Source: Acidimicrobiaceae bacterium (GTDB lineage Bacteria > Actinomycetota > Acidimicrobiia > Acidimicrobiales > RAAP-2). From it: 64,000 nucleotides of DNA. Below, one piece after another: positions 33,783-42,843 of this stretch. Below the pieces are notes generated by a model. That model was given only the letters and a program-made list of their open reading frames with translations. It was not told where the DNA came from and did not search any database. Each line of letters starts with the position of its first letter. The first letter of the stretch is position 1. The DNA lies in contig PMTF01000015.1 in NCBI GenBank assembly GCA_003167415.1, positions 118,006-182,005 of the forward strand, given 5' to 3'. The translations under genes were made by a program, and so were the position numbers.

Positions 33783-34040
33783 ATGGCTGAGAAGCAGCAG
33801 ATCATCAAGGACTATCAGGCTCACGCGACGGACACGGGTTCCCCCGAAGTCCAGGTGGCGATCCTGACGGACCGGATCGCTCACCTCACCGAGCACCTCA
33901 AGGTTCACAAGGGCGATCATCACACCCGTCGTGGACTCATGAAGCTCATCGGCCAACGTCGCCGTCTGCTCGATTACGTGCAGCGCGGAAATGTCGAGCG
34001 CTACCGCGCTTTGATCGGCCGTCTCGGCATTCGTCGCTAG
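33783..34040 (+). CDS. rpsO: 30S ribosomal protein S15
   Basis: Primary 16S rRNA-binding protein of the small subunit. The ATG at 33783 gives 85 residues beginning [32 protein letters not shown], with [25 protein letters not shown] and the end [12 protein letters not shown], all standard S15. The frame runs open upstream through the leader but that part is not conserved. pnp follows after 136 bp of structured intergenic sequence, the classical rpsO-pnp order. Confidence 0.97.
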   Translation: MAEKQQIIKDYQAHATDTGSPEVQVAILTDRIAHLTEHLKVHKGDHHTRRGLMKLIGQRRRLLDYVQRGNVERYRALIGRLGIRR

Positions 34041-34047
34041 CCGTACG

Positions 34048-34070
34048 GCACGTTGACGCCGTCAACGTGC
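34048..34070 (+). other. Strong hairpin directly after rpsO
   Basis: A perfect 10-bp stem (GCACGTTGAC with GTCAACGTGC) closes a GCC loop, 7 nt after the rpsO stop. No T-run follows, so it is more likely an mRNA end-protecting or processing structure than a terminator. Confidence 0.6.
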
Positions 34071-34094
34071 TCAACACATCCGATTCCTCGGAGG

Positions 34095-34135
34095 CCAGTG
34101 GAGAACAGTCGCGATTCGCGAAGGTTGCCCACTGG
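34095..34135 (+). other. Two-tier hairpin in the pnp leader
   Basis: CCAGTGG (34095-34101) pairs with CCACTGG (34129-34135). Inside lies a second stem, TCGCG/CGCGA with an ATT loop (34109-34121). In E. coli the pnp mRNA carries an RNase III-processed stem used for PNPase autoregulation; this is the analogous position. Confidence 0.5.
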
Positions 34136-34176
34136 GATCCGGGCGGAGTGTTGCTAACCAAATAGGAGCAATACCA

Positions 34177-36633
34177 ATGACTGACGCAATTAGCGTAAGT
34201 AGCCCGGTTACGGGCACCGAAAAGACTTTGAGTTTTGAAGCGGGCCGACTGGCCCAACTGGCCGACGGGGCCGTCGTGGCTCGCCTCGGCGACACCATAT
34301 TGTTGGCGACCGTCGCGGCCGCCAAGAGCGTTCGAGAAGGCATCGACTTCTTCCCGCTCACCGTCGACATCGAAGAGCGCGCCTACGCCGCGGGCAAAAT
34401 CCCCGGGGCCTTCTTCCGTCGCGAGGGCAAGCCCTCGGACCAAGCGGTCCTCACCTGTCGACTCATCGACCGACCCCTGCGACCTTCGTTCCCGAAGGGT
34501 TTCCGCAACGAGGTCCAAGTGGTTGGCACGATCTTCAGCGCCGACCAGGAGAACCCGTACGACGTCTTGGCCATCAACGCCGCCTCGGCCGCGCTGATGA
34601 TCTCGGGCATCCCCTTCGAGGGACCGATCGGCGCCGTGCGCATGGCCTACACCACCGACGGTGAGTGGGCCCCGCACCCGACGTACCAAGAGGGCGACGC
34701 CGCGACCTTCGAACTGGTCGTCGCCGGACGCGCCCTCAGTGACTCGGCCGACGCCGACGTGGCGATCATGATGGTCGAGGCCGGTGGCACCGAAGGATCG
34801 TTCGAGAAGTACGCCGACGGCGCGCCCAAGGTGTCCGAAGAGGTGCTCTCGGCCGGACTCGAAGCCTCCAAGCTGTGGATCCGTGAGTCGATCAACCTGC
34901 AGCGTGAACTGGTGAAGAACTTCGTCGCCGTGCGCGGACCGCTGGCCACCATGGAGTACCAGACCGTCGCCGACTACCAGGACGACGTCTACGAGAGCGT
35001 CGAAGCCATGGGCGCCACGTCGCTGACCGAAGCCAACAAGTTGACGACCAAGACCGCTCGCAACGAGGCCCTCGACGCCGCGACCGCGTCGATCATCGAG
35101 CACCTGAAGGACGAGTTCCCGAACCGCCTGGGTGAGATCAAGGCGGCCGTGCGATCGGTCACCAAGAAGATCGTGCGAAAGCGCATCGTCGACGAGGGTG
35201 TTCGCATCGACGGGCGATCGATCACGGACATTCGTCCGCTCTCGGCCGAGATCGACCTCTTCCCGATGACCCACGGCTCGGCCCTGTTCCAGCGCGGCGA
35301 GACCCAGGTCGTCAACGTGACGACCCTCGGGATGCCCCGCATGCGCCAGCAGCTCGACACCATCGGACCGGACGAGTTCCGTCGCTACATGCACCACTAC
35401 AACTTCCCGCCGTACTCAGTCGGTGAGACCGGTCGCGTCGGCATGCCCAAGCGCCGCGAGATCGGCCACGGCATGTTGGCCGAGCGCGCGTTGATCCCCG
35501 TACTGCCCAGCGAAGAGGACTTCGCCTACACGCTGCGCGTGGTCTCGGACGTTCTCCAGTCCAACGGCTCGACGTCCATGGCGTCGGTCTGCGGCTCGAC
35601 GCTGTCGCTCATGGCGGCCGGCGTGCCGATCAAGGCGCCCGTGGCCGGTATCGCGATGGGTCTCGTTTACGACGACGGCAAGTACGTCACGTTGACCGAC
35701 ATCCTCGGCGCCGAAGACGCGTTCGGCGACATGGACTTCAAGGTCGCCGGCACCGCTGACGCGGTCACGGCGTTGCAACTCGACACGAAGATCGACGGCC
35801 TTCCGGCCGAGGTCCTGTCGAACGCCCTGGACCAGGCCAAGACGGCCCGGTTGCTGATCCTCAACGTGCTCACCAACACGATCGCCGAGCCCCGCTCGCA
35901 CGTCGCCGAAGTGGCCCCGAAGATCGTCTCTTTGCAGATTCCGATCGACAAGATCGGCGAGGTCATCGGTCCCAAGGGCAAGGTCATCAACACCTTGCAG
36001 CAAGAGACCGGAGCGGACATCGCGGTCGACGACGACGGTGTCGTCGGCACGGTCACCATCGGCGCCAAGGATGGTCGCGCCGTGGAAGAGGCCCGTCGAC
36101 GCATCGCCATGATCCTCGACCCGCCCACGCCCGAAGTCGGGGCGACCTATCAGGGCCGCGTCGTCAACATCGCCAAGTTCGGCGCGTTCGTGAGCATCAT
36201 GCCCGGACGTGACGGCCTCTTGCACATCTCGAAGATGGCGCCGCTCAACGGTGGCAAGCGCATCGGACAGGTGGAGGACGTGCTCGAACTCGGTCAGGCG
36301 ATCGAGGTCAAGGTGGACGACATCGACCCGCAGGGCAAGGTCTCGCTCTCGCTCGTCGGCGACTTCCCGGAATCGGAAGAGGACGCTCGACCCCCACGTG
36401 CCCGCGACGGCGAACGAGGCAGTCGCGACCGTGACCGTGACCGTGACCGCGGTCCGCGCGAACGCACGCCCCGCGAGAACGTCAACGCGTCTCGCCCCAC
36501 CGCGCCGTCATCGGCCTTCGAAGCGGCCTTCGAGGCCGAGCTGGCCGACGAGATTGGCGACTTGGGCCCCGGTGGTCCGGCCTTCGTTGATGGCGACGGC
36601 GCACGTCGCAGTCCTCGACCGCGTCGCCGATAG
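34177..36633 (+). CDS. pnp: Polyribonucleotide nucleotidyltransferase (PNPase)
   Basis: Phosphorolytic 3'-5' exoribonuclease. Two RNase PH domains are present (LADGAVVARLGDTILLATV near residue 27; second core near 330-560 with FRRYMHHYNFPPYSVGE and the SNGSTSMASVCG active-site region). The KH domain starts near 589 (PIDKIGEVIGPKGKVINTL) and S1 near 656 (YQGRVVNIAKFGAFVSIMPG). The tail is unusual: about 60 residues rich in Arg/Asp/Glu with RD repeats (DRDRDRDRGPRERTPRE). ATG 34177 has AGGAG upstream. Length 818. A branched terminator follows the stop. Confidence 0.97.
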   Translation: MTDAISVSSPVTGTEKTLSFEAGRLAQLADGAVVARLGDTILLATVAAAKSVREGIDFFPLTVDIEERAYAAGKIPGAFFRREGKPSDQAVLTCRLIDRPLRPSFPKGFRNEVQVVGTIFSADQENPYDVLAINAASAALMISGIPFEGPIGAVRMAYTTDGEWAPHPTYQEGDAATFELVVAGRALSDSADADVAIMMVEAGGTEGSFEKYADGAPKVSEEVLSAGLEASKLWIRESINLQRELVKNFVAVRGPLATMEYQTVADYQDDVYESVEAMGATSLTEANKLTTKTARNEALDAATASIIEHLKDEFPNRLGEIKAAVRSVTKKIVRKRIVDEGVRIDGRSITDIRPLSAEIDLFPMTHGSALFQRGETQVVNVTTLGMPRMRQQLDTIGPDEFRRYMHHYNFPPYSVGETGRVGMPKRREIGHGMLAERALIPVLPSEEDFAYTLRVVSDVLQSNGSTSMASVCGSTLSLMAAGVPIKAPVAGIAMGLVYDDGKYVTLTDILGAEDAFGDMDFKVAGTADAVTALQLDTKIDGLPAEVLSNALDQAKTARLLILNVLTNTIAEPRSHVAEVAPKIVSLQIPIDKIGEVIGPKGKVINTLQQETGADIAVDDDGVVGTVTIGAKDGRAVEEARRRIAMILDPPTPEVGATYQGRVVNIAKFGAFVSIMPGRDGLLHISKMAPLNGGKRIGQVEDVLELGQAIEVKVDDIDPQGKVSLSLVGDFPESEEDARPPRARDGERGSRDRDRDRDRGPRERTPRENVNASRPTAPSSAFEAAFEAELADEIGDLGPGGPAFVDGDGARRSPRPRRR

Positions 36634-36638
36634 TCCTT

Positions 36639-36693
36639 CGACGCCCGTGTTGTACGGTCCGCGTGACCGTGCGGCACGGGCGTCGTGCTTTTT
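36639..36693 (+). terminator. Branched intrinsic terminator after pnp
   Basis: An outer 11-bp stem (36639-36649 with 36675-36685) encloses an inner 6-bp stem (ACGGTC 36654-36659, GACCGT 36665-36670), followed by TGCTTTTTC. It begins 6 nt after the pnp stop and ends 2 nt before the -10 of the next gene. Confidence 0.85.
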
Positions 36694-36695
36694 CG

Positions 36696-36701
36696 TAGCG
36701 T
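36696..36701 (+). promoter_or_regulatory. -10 hexamer (TAGCGT) of the YfhO-type gene
   Basis: TAGCGT ends 7 nt before the ATG at 36709, immediately after the pnp terminator T-run. A leaderless transcript is likely; GGGG lies too close to the ATG to be a normal ribosome-binding site. Confidence 0.55.
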
Positions 36702-36708
36702 GGGGCCA

Positions 36709-39408
36709 ATGAGTCTCGTCACCCCCACGCATCAGAAGCGATGGTGGCGGCCTCTTACCAGCGGAGATCGACGCGCCCTGTTCGCGATGCTCGTGGTGCC
36801 GACGTTGCTCTTCGTCATCCCGGCCCTCTTGGGCCATCCGGCGATTGACGGCGACAATCTGATTCAGAACTTTCCGCTGCGCGTCTTGAGCGGCCAACAG
36901 ATCGCGTCGGGCCATCTGCCGCTGTTCAATCTTCTCGCGAATTCCGGCACGCCACTGCTCGGGGGACTCAACGCCGGGGCGCTGTACCCGCTCACGGTGA
37001 TCTTCGCCTTCGTGCCCCCGATCGCCGCGTGGATCATCAACTGCATCGCGGTCTACGTGATCGCCGCTTGCGGAATGTTCGCCCTGCTGCGTTGGCACGG
37101 CCTGCGCACGTTGTCGTCCTTCGCCGCGGCGATGAGCTTCGCTTACTCGGGCGCGATGATCGGACAACTGGTCCACCTAGGCGTCGTCCAGGGCTTCGCC
37201 TTCATTCCTTGGGCCGCACTGATCTTGGTCTCGCTCTCGCGTCGACTCTCGCTCGAGCCGGCGACGAGCACGTGGCGTCAGCTCGCGAGGATTTCCAAGC
37301 CCTGGATTTGGGGCTATGCATTATTGTGGGGCTTGACCTTTCTGACGGGCGAACCGCGTGGCATCGCCGAGATCGAACTCTTGACCTTGACGCTCGGTCC
37401 GTCGATCTTGCTGATTCGAAGCTCGTACTGGATTCAGTCGTGGCGCGCTCGCGTCACCTACGTCGCCGCCCTCGTGGCGGGCCTAGCGTGGGGATGCGCC
37501 ATCGGTCTGGTGCAACTCCTGCCCGGGTGGTCGTTCATCGGCTTCTCACAACGTTCGACCATCAGTTACGGCTACTTCGGGGCCGGCTCGTTGGTGGTGC
37601 GCTGGACGTCGCTGCTCTTCGTGCCGGACATCTTCGGGGGCAATGGTTCGGGTGGACAGCCCAACTTCTTCGCCCACTACAACCTGCCCGAAGTGACCGG
37701 CTACGTCGGCGTGTTGGCGCTGATCGCGACCTTCGCCTTCATCGCCAAGTTGACCCGCCGGGGATGGAAGGGCGAGGACCGCGACTTCATCCTCTACTTC
37801 GTGGTGCTGGTGGTCGGACTGTTCGCGACGTGGGGCTCGTACACGCCGCTCGGTCACCTGTTCCGCCAGATTCCCCTGTACGGCAGCACGCGACTGCAGA
37901 GTCGCAACATCATCCTCGCGGACTTCGCGATGACCGCCCTGCTGGGCTGGTGGCTCCATCGACTCGAGACGCGTCGCACGGCCGAGGCCGGACTCGAAGG
38001 TCGAAGGAAGTGGGTGTCACTCGCGCCGGCCCTCGGTGTCGTGGCTCTGTGCGTCGGACTGTTTCTCTGGGGGGCCCGGATCGTCTCGTACCTCGGGGTC
38101 TTCCCCCAGCAAGAGGGCCTCGCCCGGGACATGCATCTTTCCTATGGGCTGCACCTCGCCGTTGCGGGAGTCGTGGTTTTGGCGCTTCTGCGCTGGCGAT
38201 CGTCGAAGCACCTGATGAAGATTTTGATGGGCGTACTGGTGAGCGACGTACTGGTTTTCTTGATCCTGAGTGCCACGGCCGTCATCGGCGGCGCTGGTCC
38301 GACCGAACCTTCCTCGGTGAACGCCATGGCGCTCTTCGGCAATAACGGCCGTACCGCGTTGGTCGATCAGGGCGGCGCCCATCAGCACCAGTTCCAAGCC
38401 CTTGGGGTGCCGAACATGAACGTCTTCACCAAAGTGCCGAGCGTGCAAGGCTACGGCTCGCTCATCTCGAGCATCTACGACGACTCGACCGGTACGCACC
38501 CCCAGTCGGCCATCGATCCCTGTCGCCTCGCCGACGGGACCTTCGTGCAACTGCGACTCTCGGCGATCGCGGTCTCGTACGCGCAGTTAAGCCACAGCAC
38601 CAAGGTTCCGGTCACGCCGGCACCGAACTGTCGCCAGGCACCATCGTCACCAGTCGCCGACCGCTACTTCGGACAGATCCTGCGCGTGCACACGGTGACC
38701 GTGCACGGACGGGGAGGTCGTCCGGTCGCCACCGGAACGGTGTACTTCACCCTGCTCGACTGGAACGGACGTGGCGTGGGTCCCGTACTGCACCTCACCG
38801 GAGCGAACGACATGACGTTCACGATTCCGGGGCGTACGCCCAAGGCTGCCGGTTTCGAACTGACCGCCCAGAACGGCACCTCGATCGGAGACGCGCTGGT
38901 CGCGCAACTCGAACCGGTCAAGGTCACCTACCAATTGAACTCGCCGATGCAAGAGGCGCTGGACAGTCACCGCTGGCACCTCACCGACACCGTCGGAACG
39001 TTTTCGGTCTTTAGGGCCGAGAGCGTGAAGCCGACCGTGTGGTTGGCGCCGTCGTCCCACGGCTCGTTATCCCACGTGGAGAACGTCGCCTACGGCGACA
39101 CCTGGGTCGACGTGCACGCCAACAGTTCGGTGACACTCGTTCGATCGATGGCCTACCTGCCGGGTTGGCGCGCGACCGCCCTCAACACCACGACCGGAAA
39201 GAGCGAGACGCTCAAGGTCTCACGCAACGGACTTATTCAACAGGTGACCGTGCCGAGTGGCCAGTGGCGCGTGCACTTCCACTATCACGCGCCGTACATC
39301 GAGTTGAGTCTCGCCGCGTCGGTCGTGGGCGTGGTGTTGATCATCGGGGTGGGTGCGTACCTCCTCGTCGACGAACGTCGAAGGCGCGCGGTTAAGGTGC
39401 GGTCGTGA
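36709..39408 (+). CDS. Large YfhO-type multi-pass membrane protein
   Basis: Predicted polytopic membrane protein of the YfhO family, distantly like GT-C glycosyltransferases. The start is ATG 36709 (MSLVTPTHQKRWWRPLTSGD), chosen from the TAGCGT hexamer 7 nt upstream. About a dozen helices span residues 25-545. Between helices 1 and 2 lies the family-typical loop GDNLIQNFPLRVLSGQQ followed by HLPLFNLLANSGTPLLGG. A large extracytoplasmic part (about 560-860) is followed by one last helix (LSLAASVVGVVLIIGVGAYLLV) and a basic tail. Total 899 residues. Homologues have been linked to cell-surface polymer glycosylation, but the substrate here is unknown. It overlaps dapB by 4 bp. Confidence 0.82.
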   Translation: MSLVTPTHQKRWWRPLTSGDRRALFAMLVVPTLLFVIPALLGHPAIDGDNLIQNFPLRVLSGQQIASGHLPLFNLLANSGTPLLGGLNAGALYPLTVIFAFVPPIAAWIINCIAVYVIAACGMFALLRWHGLRTLSSFAAAMSFAYSGAMIGQLVHLGVVQGFAFIPWAALILVSLSRRLSLEPATSTWRQLARISKPWIWGYALLWGLTFLTGEPRGIAEIELLTLTLGPSILLIRSSYWIQSWRARVTYVAALVAGLAWGCAIGLVQLLPGWSFIGFSQRSTISYGYFGAGSLVVRWTSLLFVPDIFGGNGSGGQPNFFAHYNLPEVTGYVGVLALIATFAFIAKLTRRGWKGEDRDFILYFVVLVVGLFATWGSYTPLGHLFRQIPLYGSTRLQSRNIILADFAMTALLGWWLHRLETRRTAEAGLEGRRKWVSLAPALGVVALCVGLFLWGARIVSYLGVFPQQEGLARDMHLSYGLHLAVAGVVVLALLRWRSSKHLMKILMGVLVSDVLVFLILSATAVIGGAGPTEPSSVNAMALFGNNGRTALVDQGGAHQHQFQALGVPNMNVFTKVPSVQGYGSLISSIYDDSTGTHPQSAIDPCRLADGTFVQLRLSAIAVSYAQLSHSTKVPVTPAPNCRQAPSSPVADRYFGQILRVHTVTVHGRGGRPVATGTVYFTLLDWNGRGVGPVLHLTGANDMTFTIPGRTPKAAGFELTAQNGTSIGDALVAQLEPVKVTYQLNSPMQEALDSHRWHLTDTVGTFSVFRAESVKPTVWLAPSSHGSLSHVENVAYGDTWVDVHANSSVTLVRSMAYLPGWRATALNTTTGKSETLKVSRNGLIQQVTVPSGQWRVHFHYHAPYIELSLAASVVGVVLIIGVGAYLLVDERRRRAVKVRS
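39393..39398 (+). promoter_or_regulatory. Leaderless-type -10 (TAAGGT) of dapB
   Basis: TAAGGT ends 6 nt before the dapB GTG, within the last codons of the YfhO-type gene. The 4-bp gene overlap also allows translational coupling, so both modes are possible. Confidence 0.5.
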
Positions 39409-40172
39409 AAGCTCTCGCGATCAACGGTGGCGCCGGACGAATGGGTCAGATCCTCGCCGGCGGACTGAGCGCCACCGGTCGTTTCTCCATTGGTGCGCTC
39501 GTGGACACGCAAGCGCCGCACGAACTCTTTGGCGCCACTTACGCCCCGTCCTGGGACGTTGTTGACGCCACCACCATCGACGTGGTGGTCGACTTCTCCT
39601 CACCCGAAGGTGTCGTCGCTTCGGCGACGTGGTGCGCCGCCCACGGCAAAGGCCTCGTGATCGGCACGACCGGACTTTCGGACGATCAACGACGCGCCGT
39701 GGAAGAGGCGGCGACCAAGGTGGGAGTCGTCATCGCGGCGAACTACGCACTCGGGGCCGTGCTCTCCGAGCGATTTGCCGCCATGGCCGCTCCGTACTTC
39801 GATCGGGTGGAAATAATCGAATTGCATCACGACAAGAAAGTTGACGCCCCTTCGGGAACGTCGATCGCCGCGGCCAAGGGCATCGCCGCGGCTCGCAACG
39901 CGGCGGGCTTACCCGAGATGACCGATCCGACCGTCCGTCACACCGTGTCCGGCGCGCGCGGGGCCGACACGATCGGCGGCATCAAGATTCACTCGGTGCG
40001 ACTGCCCGGACTGGTGGCGCACCAAGAGATCCTCTTCGGCGGACCGGGCGAAGGATTGACGATTCGCCACGACTCCTTTGATCGACTGAGTTTCGTTCAA
40101 GGCGTGGCGCTCGCCGCCGACGCCGTCGACGCGTCACCTCGGCTGATTGACGGGATCCAATCACTGATCTGA
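39405..40172 (+). CDS. dapB: 4-hydroxy-tetrahydrodipicolinate reductase
   Basis: Reduces HTPA to tetrahydrodipicolinate in lysine/diaminopimelate synthesis. The nucleotide-binding motif is GGAGRMGQIL near the N-terminus, then VVDFSSPEGV and GTTGLS. The catalytic region is EIIELHHDKKVDAPSGTS. Length 255. GTG 39405 overlaps the preceding stop (GTGA). dapA follows after 120 bp with a separate promoter-like hexamer. Confidence 0.96.
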   Translation: MKALAINGGAGRMGQILAGGLSATGRFSIGALVDTQAPHELFGATYAPSWDVVDATTIDVVVDFSSPEGVVASATWCAAHGKGLVIGTTGLSDDQRRAVEEAATKVGVVIAANYALGAVLSERFAAMAAPYFDRVEIIELHHDKKVDAPSGTSIAAAKGIAAARNAAGLPEMTDPTVRHTVSGARGADTIGGIKIHSVRLPGLVAHQEILFGGPGEGLTIRHDSFDRLSFVQGVALAADAVDASPRLIDGIQSLI

Positions 40173-40280
40173 AGGTCACCCTGATTCGGTGGAATCGGCG
40201 AGCGAGTTCGAATGGATCCTTTGACACTTGTAGGCGATTTCACGAAGGTGCACGTTTGTGGATTCGCGGACAATGACTGG

Positions 40281-40286
40281 TAACTT
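40281..40286 (+). promoter_or_regulatory. Leaderless-type -10 (TAACTT) of dapA
   Basis: TAACTT ends 6 nt before the dapA ATG. TTGTGG lies 19 bp upstream as a weak -35. A perfect TTGACA occurs at 40221-40226 in the same 120-bp gap but has no matching -10. Confidence 0.55.
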
Positions 40287-40292
40287 CGAGGT

Positions 40293-41189
40293 ATGACCAC
40301 TCCTCGATTCGGTCGCGTTCTCACCGCCATGGTGACGCCCTTTCGAGCGGACGGATCAATCGATTTTGACGTGGCGATTGAACTGGCAACGTACATAGTG
40401 GGTGAGGGAAGTGACGGCTTGGTCATCGCCGGGTCGACCGGGGAAGGCTCGTCGCTGTCGGACAAAGAGAAGCTGGAACTCTTCGCCTGCGTTGCGGGCG
40501 CGGTCGAAGTGCCCGTACTGGCCGGATCGACCTCGGCCGACACGGCGCAGTCAGTGGAACTCACGCGTCAGGTCCTCGACACCGGCGTGACCGGCGTACT
40601 CGCGACCACGCCGAACTACGCGCGGCCGAGTCAAAAGGGCATCGCCGCGCACTTCGCCGCCATCGCCAAGTCCACGGAACTGCCCATCATGCTCTACGAC
40701 ATACCCTCGCGCACCGGACGGAAGATCGCGGCCGCAACGACCATCGACCTCGTCGCGGCGCACTCGAACATCGTCGCGATGAAAGACGCGTCGGGTGACC
40801 TCGTGGGCGCCGCGCACTACAAGGCCGTCCTCGGTGACGACATCGACCTCTATAGCGGCGACGACTCGGTGCTGCTGCCCTTGATGGCCGTGGGCGCGGT
40901 CGGCATCGTGTCGGTGGCCGCGCACTGGGCCGCGCGAGAGTTCGTGCAGTTGGTGGAGAGCGTGGAACGAGGCGATCTCGTCACGGCGAGAGCGGTCAAC
41001 GAGCGACTCGCTCCCAGCTACGCCTTCGAATCCAGCGACATCTATCCGAACCCCATGCCGTCCAAGGCGGCCATGCGCTACCTCGGATTCTCCGTCGGCC
41101 AGTGCCGACTCCCGCATTCGGAGAGTGACGACGCTCTTGACGCGGACGCGGCCAAGATCGTGGCCGCCCTCCAGGCATCGCGTGGCTAA
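40293..41189 (+). CDS. dapA: 4-hydroxy-tetrahydrodipicolinate synthase
   Basis: Aldolase that condenses pyruvate with aspartate semialdehyde, the committed step to lysine and diaminopimelate. The TIM-barrel protein has the STGEGSSLSDKEK signature, the YDIPSRTGRKI segment and the Schiff-base lysine K164 in VAMKDASGD. Length 298. The ATG at 40293 is preceded by a leaderless-type hexamer. Its 3' end overlaps rnj by 8 bp, an arrangement of dapA with RNase J also seen in other Actinobacteria. Confidence 0.96.
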   Translation: MTTPRFGRVLTAMVTPFRADGSIDFDVAIELATYIVGEGSDGLVIAGSTGEGSSLSDKEKLELFACVAGAVEVPVLAGSTSADTAQSVELTRQVLDTGVTGVLATTPNYARPSQKGIAAHFAAIAKSTELPIMLYDIPSRTGRKIAAATTIDLVAAHSNIVAMKDASGDLVGAAHYKAVLGDDIDLYSGDDSVLLPLMAVGAVGIVSVAAHWAAREFVQLVESVERGDLVTARAVNERLAPSYAFESSDIYPNPMPSKAAMRYLGFSVGQCRLPHSESDDALDADAAKIVAALQASRG

Positions 41190-42843
41190 AGACACCGTTC
41201 GCGTCACCTTCCTCGGCGGTCTGGGTGAGATTGGGCGAAACTGCGCGGCGATCGAACAGGACGGTCGCATCGTGATCGTCGACGCCGGACTGATGTTCCC
41301 GGAACCCACGATGTACGGGGTCGACCTGATTCTGCCGGACTTTCGCTGGCTGATCGAACGGCGCGATCGGGTCGACGCCATCGTGTTGACGCACGGACAC
41401 GAAGATCACACGGGCGCGCTGCGCTACCTGGTGAAGGACATCAACGTCCCGATCTACGGCTCGGCGTTGACGCTGGGCTTCGCGCGTCATCGCCTCACCG
41501 AGGCCAAGGTCGCCAAGGCCCTCACCTTCATCGAGGTGAGCGACGGCGAGAAGCGAAAGATCGGACCTTTCGAAGTCGAGTTCATCCCCGTCACGCACTC
41601 GGTGCCGAGCGCCCACGCGCTGGCCTTTCGCACCAACGCCGGCATCGTCGTGCACTCGGGCGACTTCAAACTCGATCTCACGCCGATCGACGGACGACGC
41701 ACCGACATCTCTCGCCTGGCGGCCCTCGGTGACGAAGGCGTCGCGCTGTTGCTGGCCGACTCCACCAACGCCGAGGAGCCGGGCTTCACGGCCTCCGAGC
41801 GATCGGTCGGGGGAGCGCTGCGTCGACTCTTCCTCGAGCGACCGGAACGGCGCATGGTGGTCGCCTGTTTCGCCAGTCACATCCACCGCGTCCAGCAGAT
41901 CATCGACGTCGCGTTGGAACAGCACCGCAAGATCGTGCTCATGGGCCGCTCGATGGAGGCCAACGCCAAACTGGCGCGCAAGCTGAACCTCTTGCACGTG
42001 GACGCCGCCGATCTGATCGACATCGAGAACATCGATCGTTACGCGCCGGGCGAAGTCTGCGTCATCTGCACCGGCAGCCAGGGCGAGCCGCTCGCCGCGC
42101 TGGCCAAGCTCTCGCGCGGCGACGCCCGGTTCTTGAAGGTCGGCGCCGACGACACGGTGATCCTCAGTTCCCATCCGATTCCCGGCAACGAGTGGACGGT
42201 GGGTCGCGTCATCGACGACCTGCACCGGGCCGCGGCCGAAGTGATTCACTCGGGTCACGAACCGGTCCACGCCTCGGGCCACGCGCGCCAGGGCGAACTG
42301 CGGACATTCCACCAACTCCTGCGACCAAAGAACTTCGTCCCGGTTCACGGGGAGTACCGACACATGGTCCATCACGCCGAACTCGCCCACTCCATGGGTC
42401 TGAATCCCAAGCACGTCTTGATCTGTGAAGACGGTGACCAGATCGAAATCCACAAGACCGGCATCAAACGCGCCGGTCAGGTTCCGGCCGGATTTCACTA
42501 CATCGACGGCAGTGCCGGCGATTTGGACGAACGACCGCTGGAAGAGCGCCGAATGCTGGCGGAGTTCGGGGTCGTGCAGGTCTCGGCCGGCGTCGATAAA
42601 AAAGGCGGCACGATAATCCAGCCGGTGCGTTTGACGGCGCGCGGATGGTTCGAGGGCGACCAAGACAAATCTGTCCTCGACGACGTGACCAACGAAGTTC
42701 GTTCGGCTCTGGAAGTAGCGCTGCGCGAGGGCACGCGCGATGAAGAGGCCCTCAGTAAGGTCGCCCAGCGCGCGGCGGGCCGCCTGCTCGGTCAGAAATA
42801 CCGCCGCCAGCCCGTCCTGCTCGCGGCCGTGGTGGTCCTCTAG
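41182..42843 (+). CDS. rnj: Ribonuclease J
   Basis: Metallo-beta-lactamase ribonuclease with endo- and 5'-3' exonuclease activity in RNA maturation. The GTG at 41182 gives VAKDTVRVTFLGGLGEIGRN and 553 residues, the family norm. The metal-binding HGHEDH occupies residues 71-76. The beta-CASP part includes ASHIHRVQQIIDVA and the later SGHA motif (HASGHARQGEL). It coexists here with an RNase E/G, as in mycobacteria. The stop overlaps that of the convergent flavoprotein gene in a shared CTAG. Confidence 0.96.
   Translation: MAKDTVRVTFLGGLGEIGRNCAAIEQDGRIVIVDAGLMFPEPTMYGVDLILPDFRWLIERRDRVDAIVLTHGHEDHTGALRYLVKDINVPIYGSALTLGFARHRLTEAKVAKALTFIEVSDGEKRKIGPFEVEFIPVTHSVPSAHALAFRTNAGIVVHSGDFKLDLTPIDGRRTDISRLAALGDEGVALLLADSTNAEEPGFTASERSVGGALRRLFLERPERRMVVACFASHIHRVQQIIDVALEQHRKIVLMGRSMEANAKLARKLNLLHVDAADLIDIENIDRYAPGEVCVICTGSQGEPLAALAKLSRGDARFLKVGADDTVILSSHPIPGNEWTVGRVIDDLHRAAAEVIHSGHEPVHASGHARQGELRTFHQLLRPKNFVPVHGEYRHMVHHAELAHSMGLNPKHVLICEDGDQIEIHKTGIKRAGQVPAGFHYIDGSAGDLDERPLEERRMLAEFGVVQVSAGVDKKGGTIIQPVRLTARGWFEGDQDKSVLDDVTNEVRSALEVALREGTRDEEALSKVAQRAAGRLLGQKYRRQPVLLAAVVVL

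Noticed and set aside
40221-40226. Perfect TTGACA in the dapB-dapA gap
   Set aside because: No TANNNT lies 16-18 bp downstream, so I do not call a promoter. The dapA hexamer at 40281 is too far away to pair with it.
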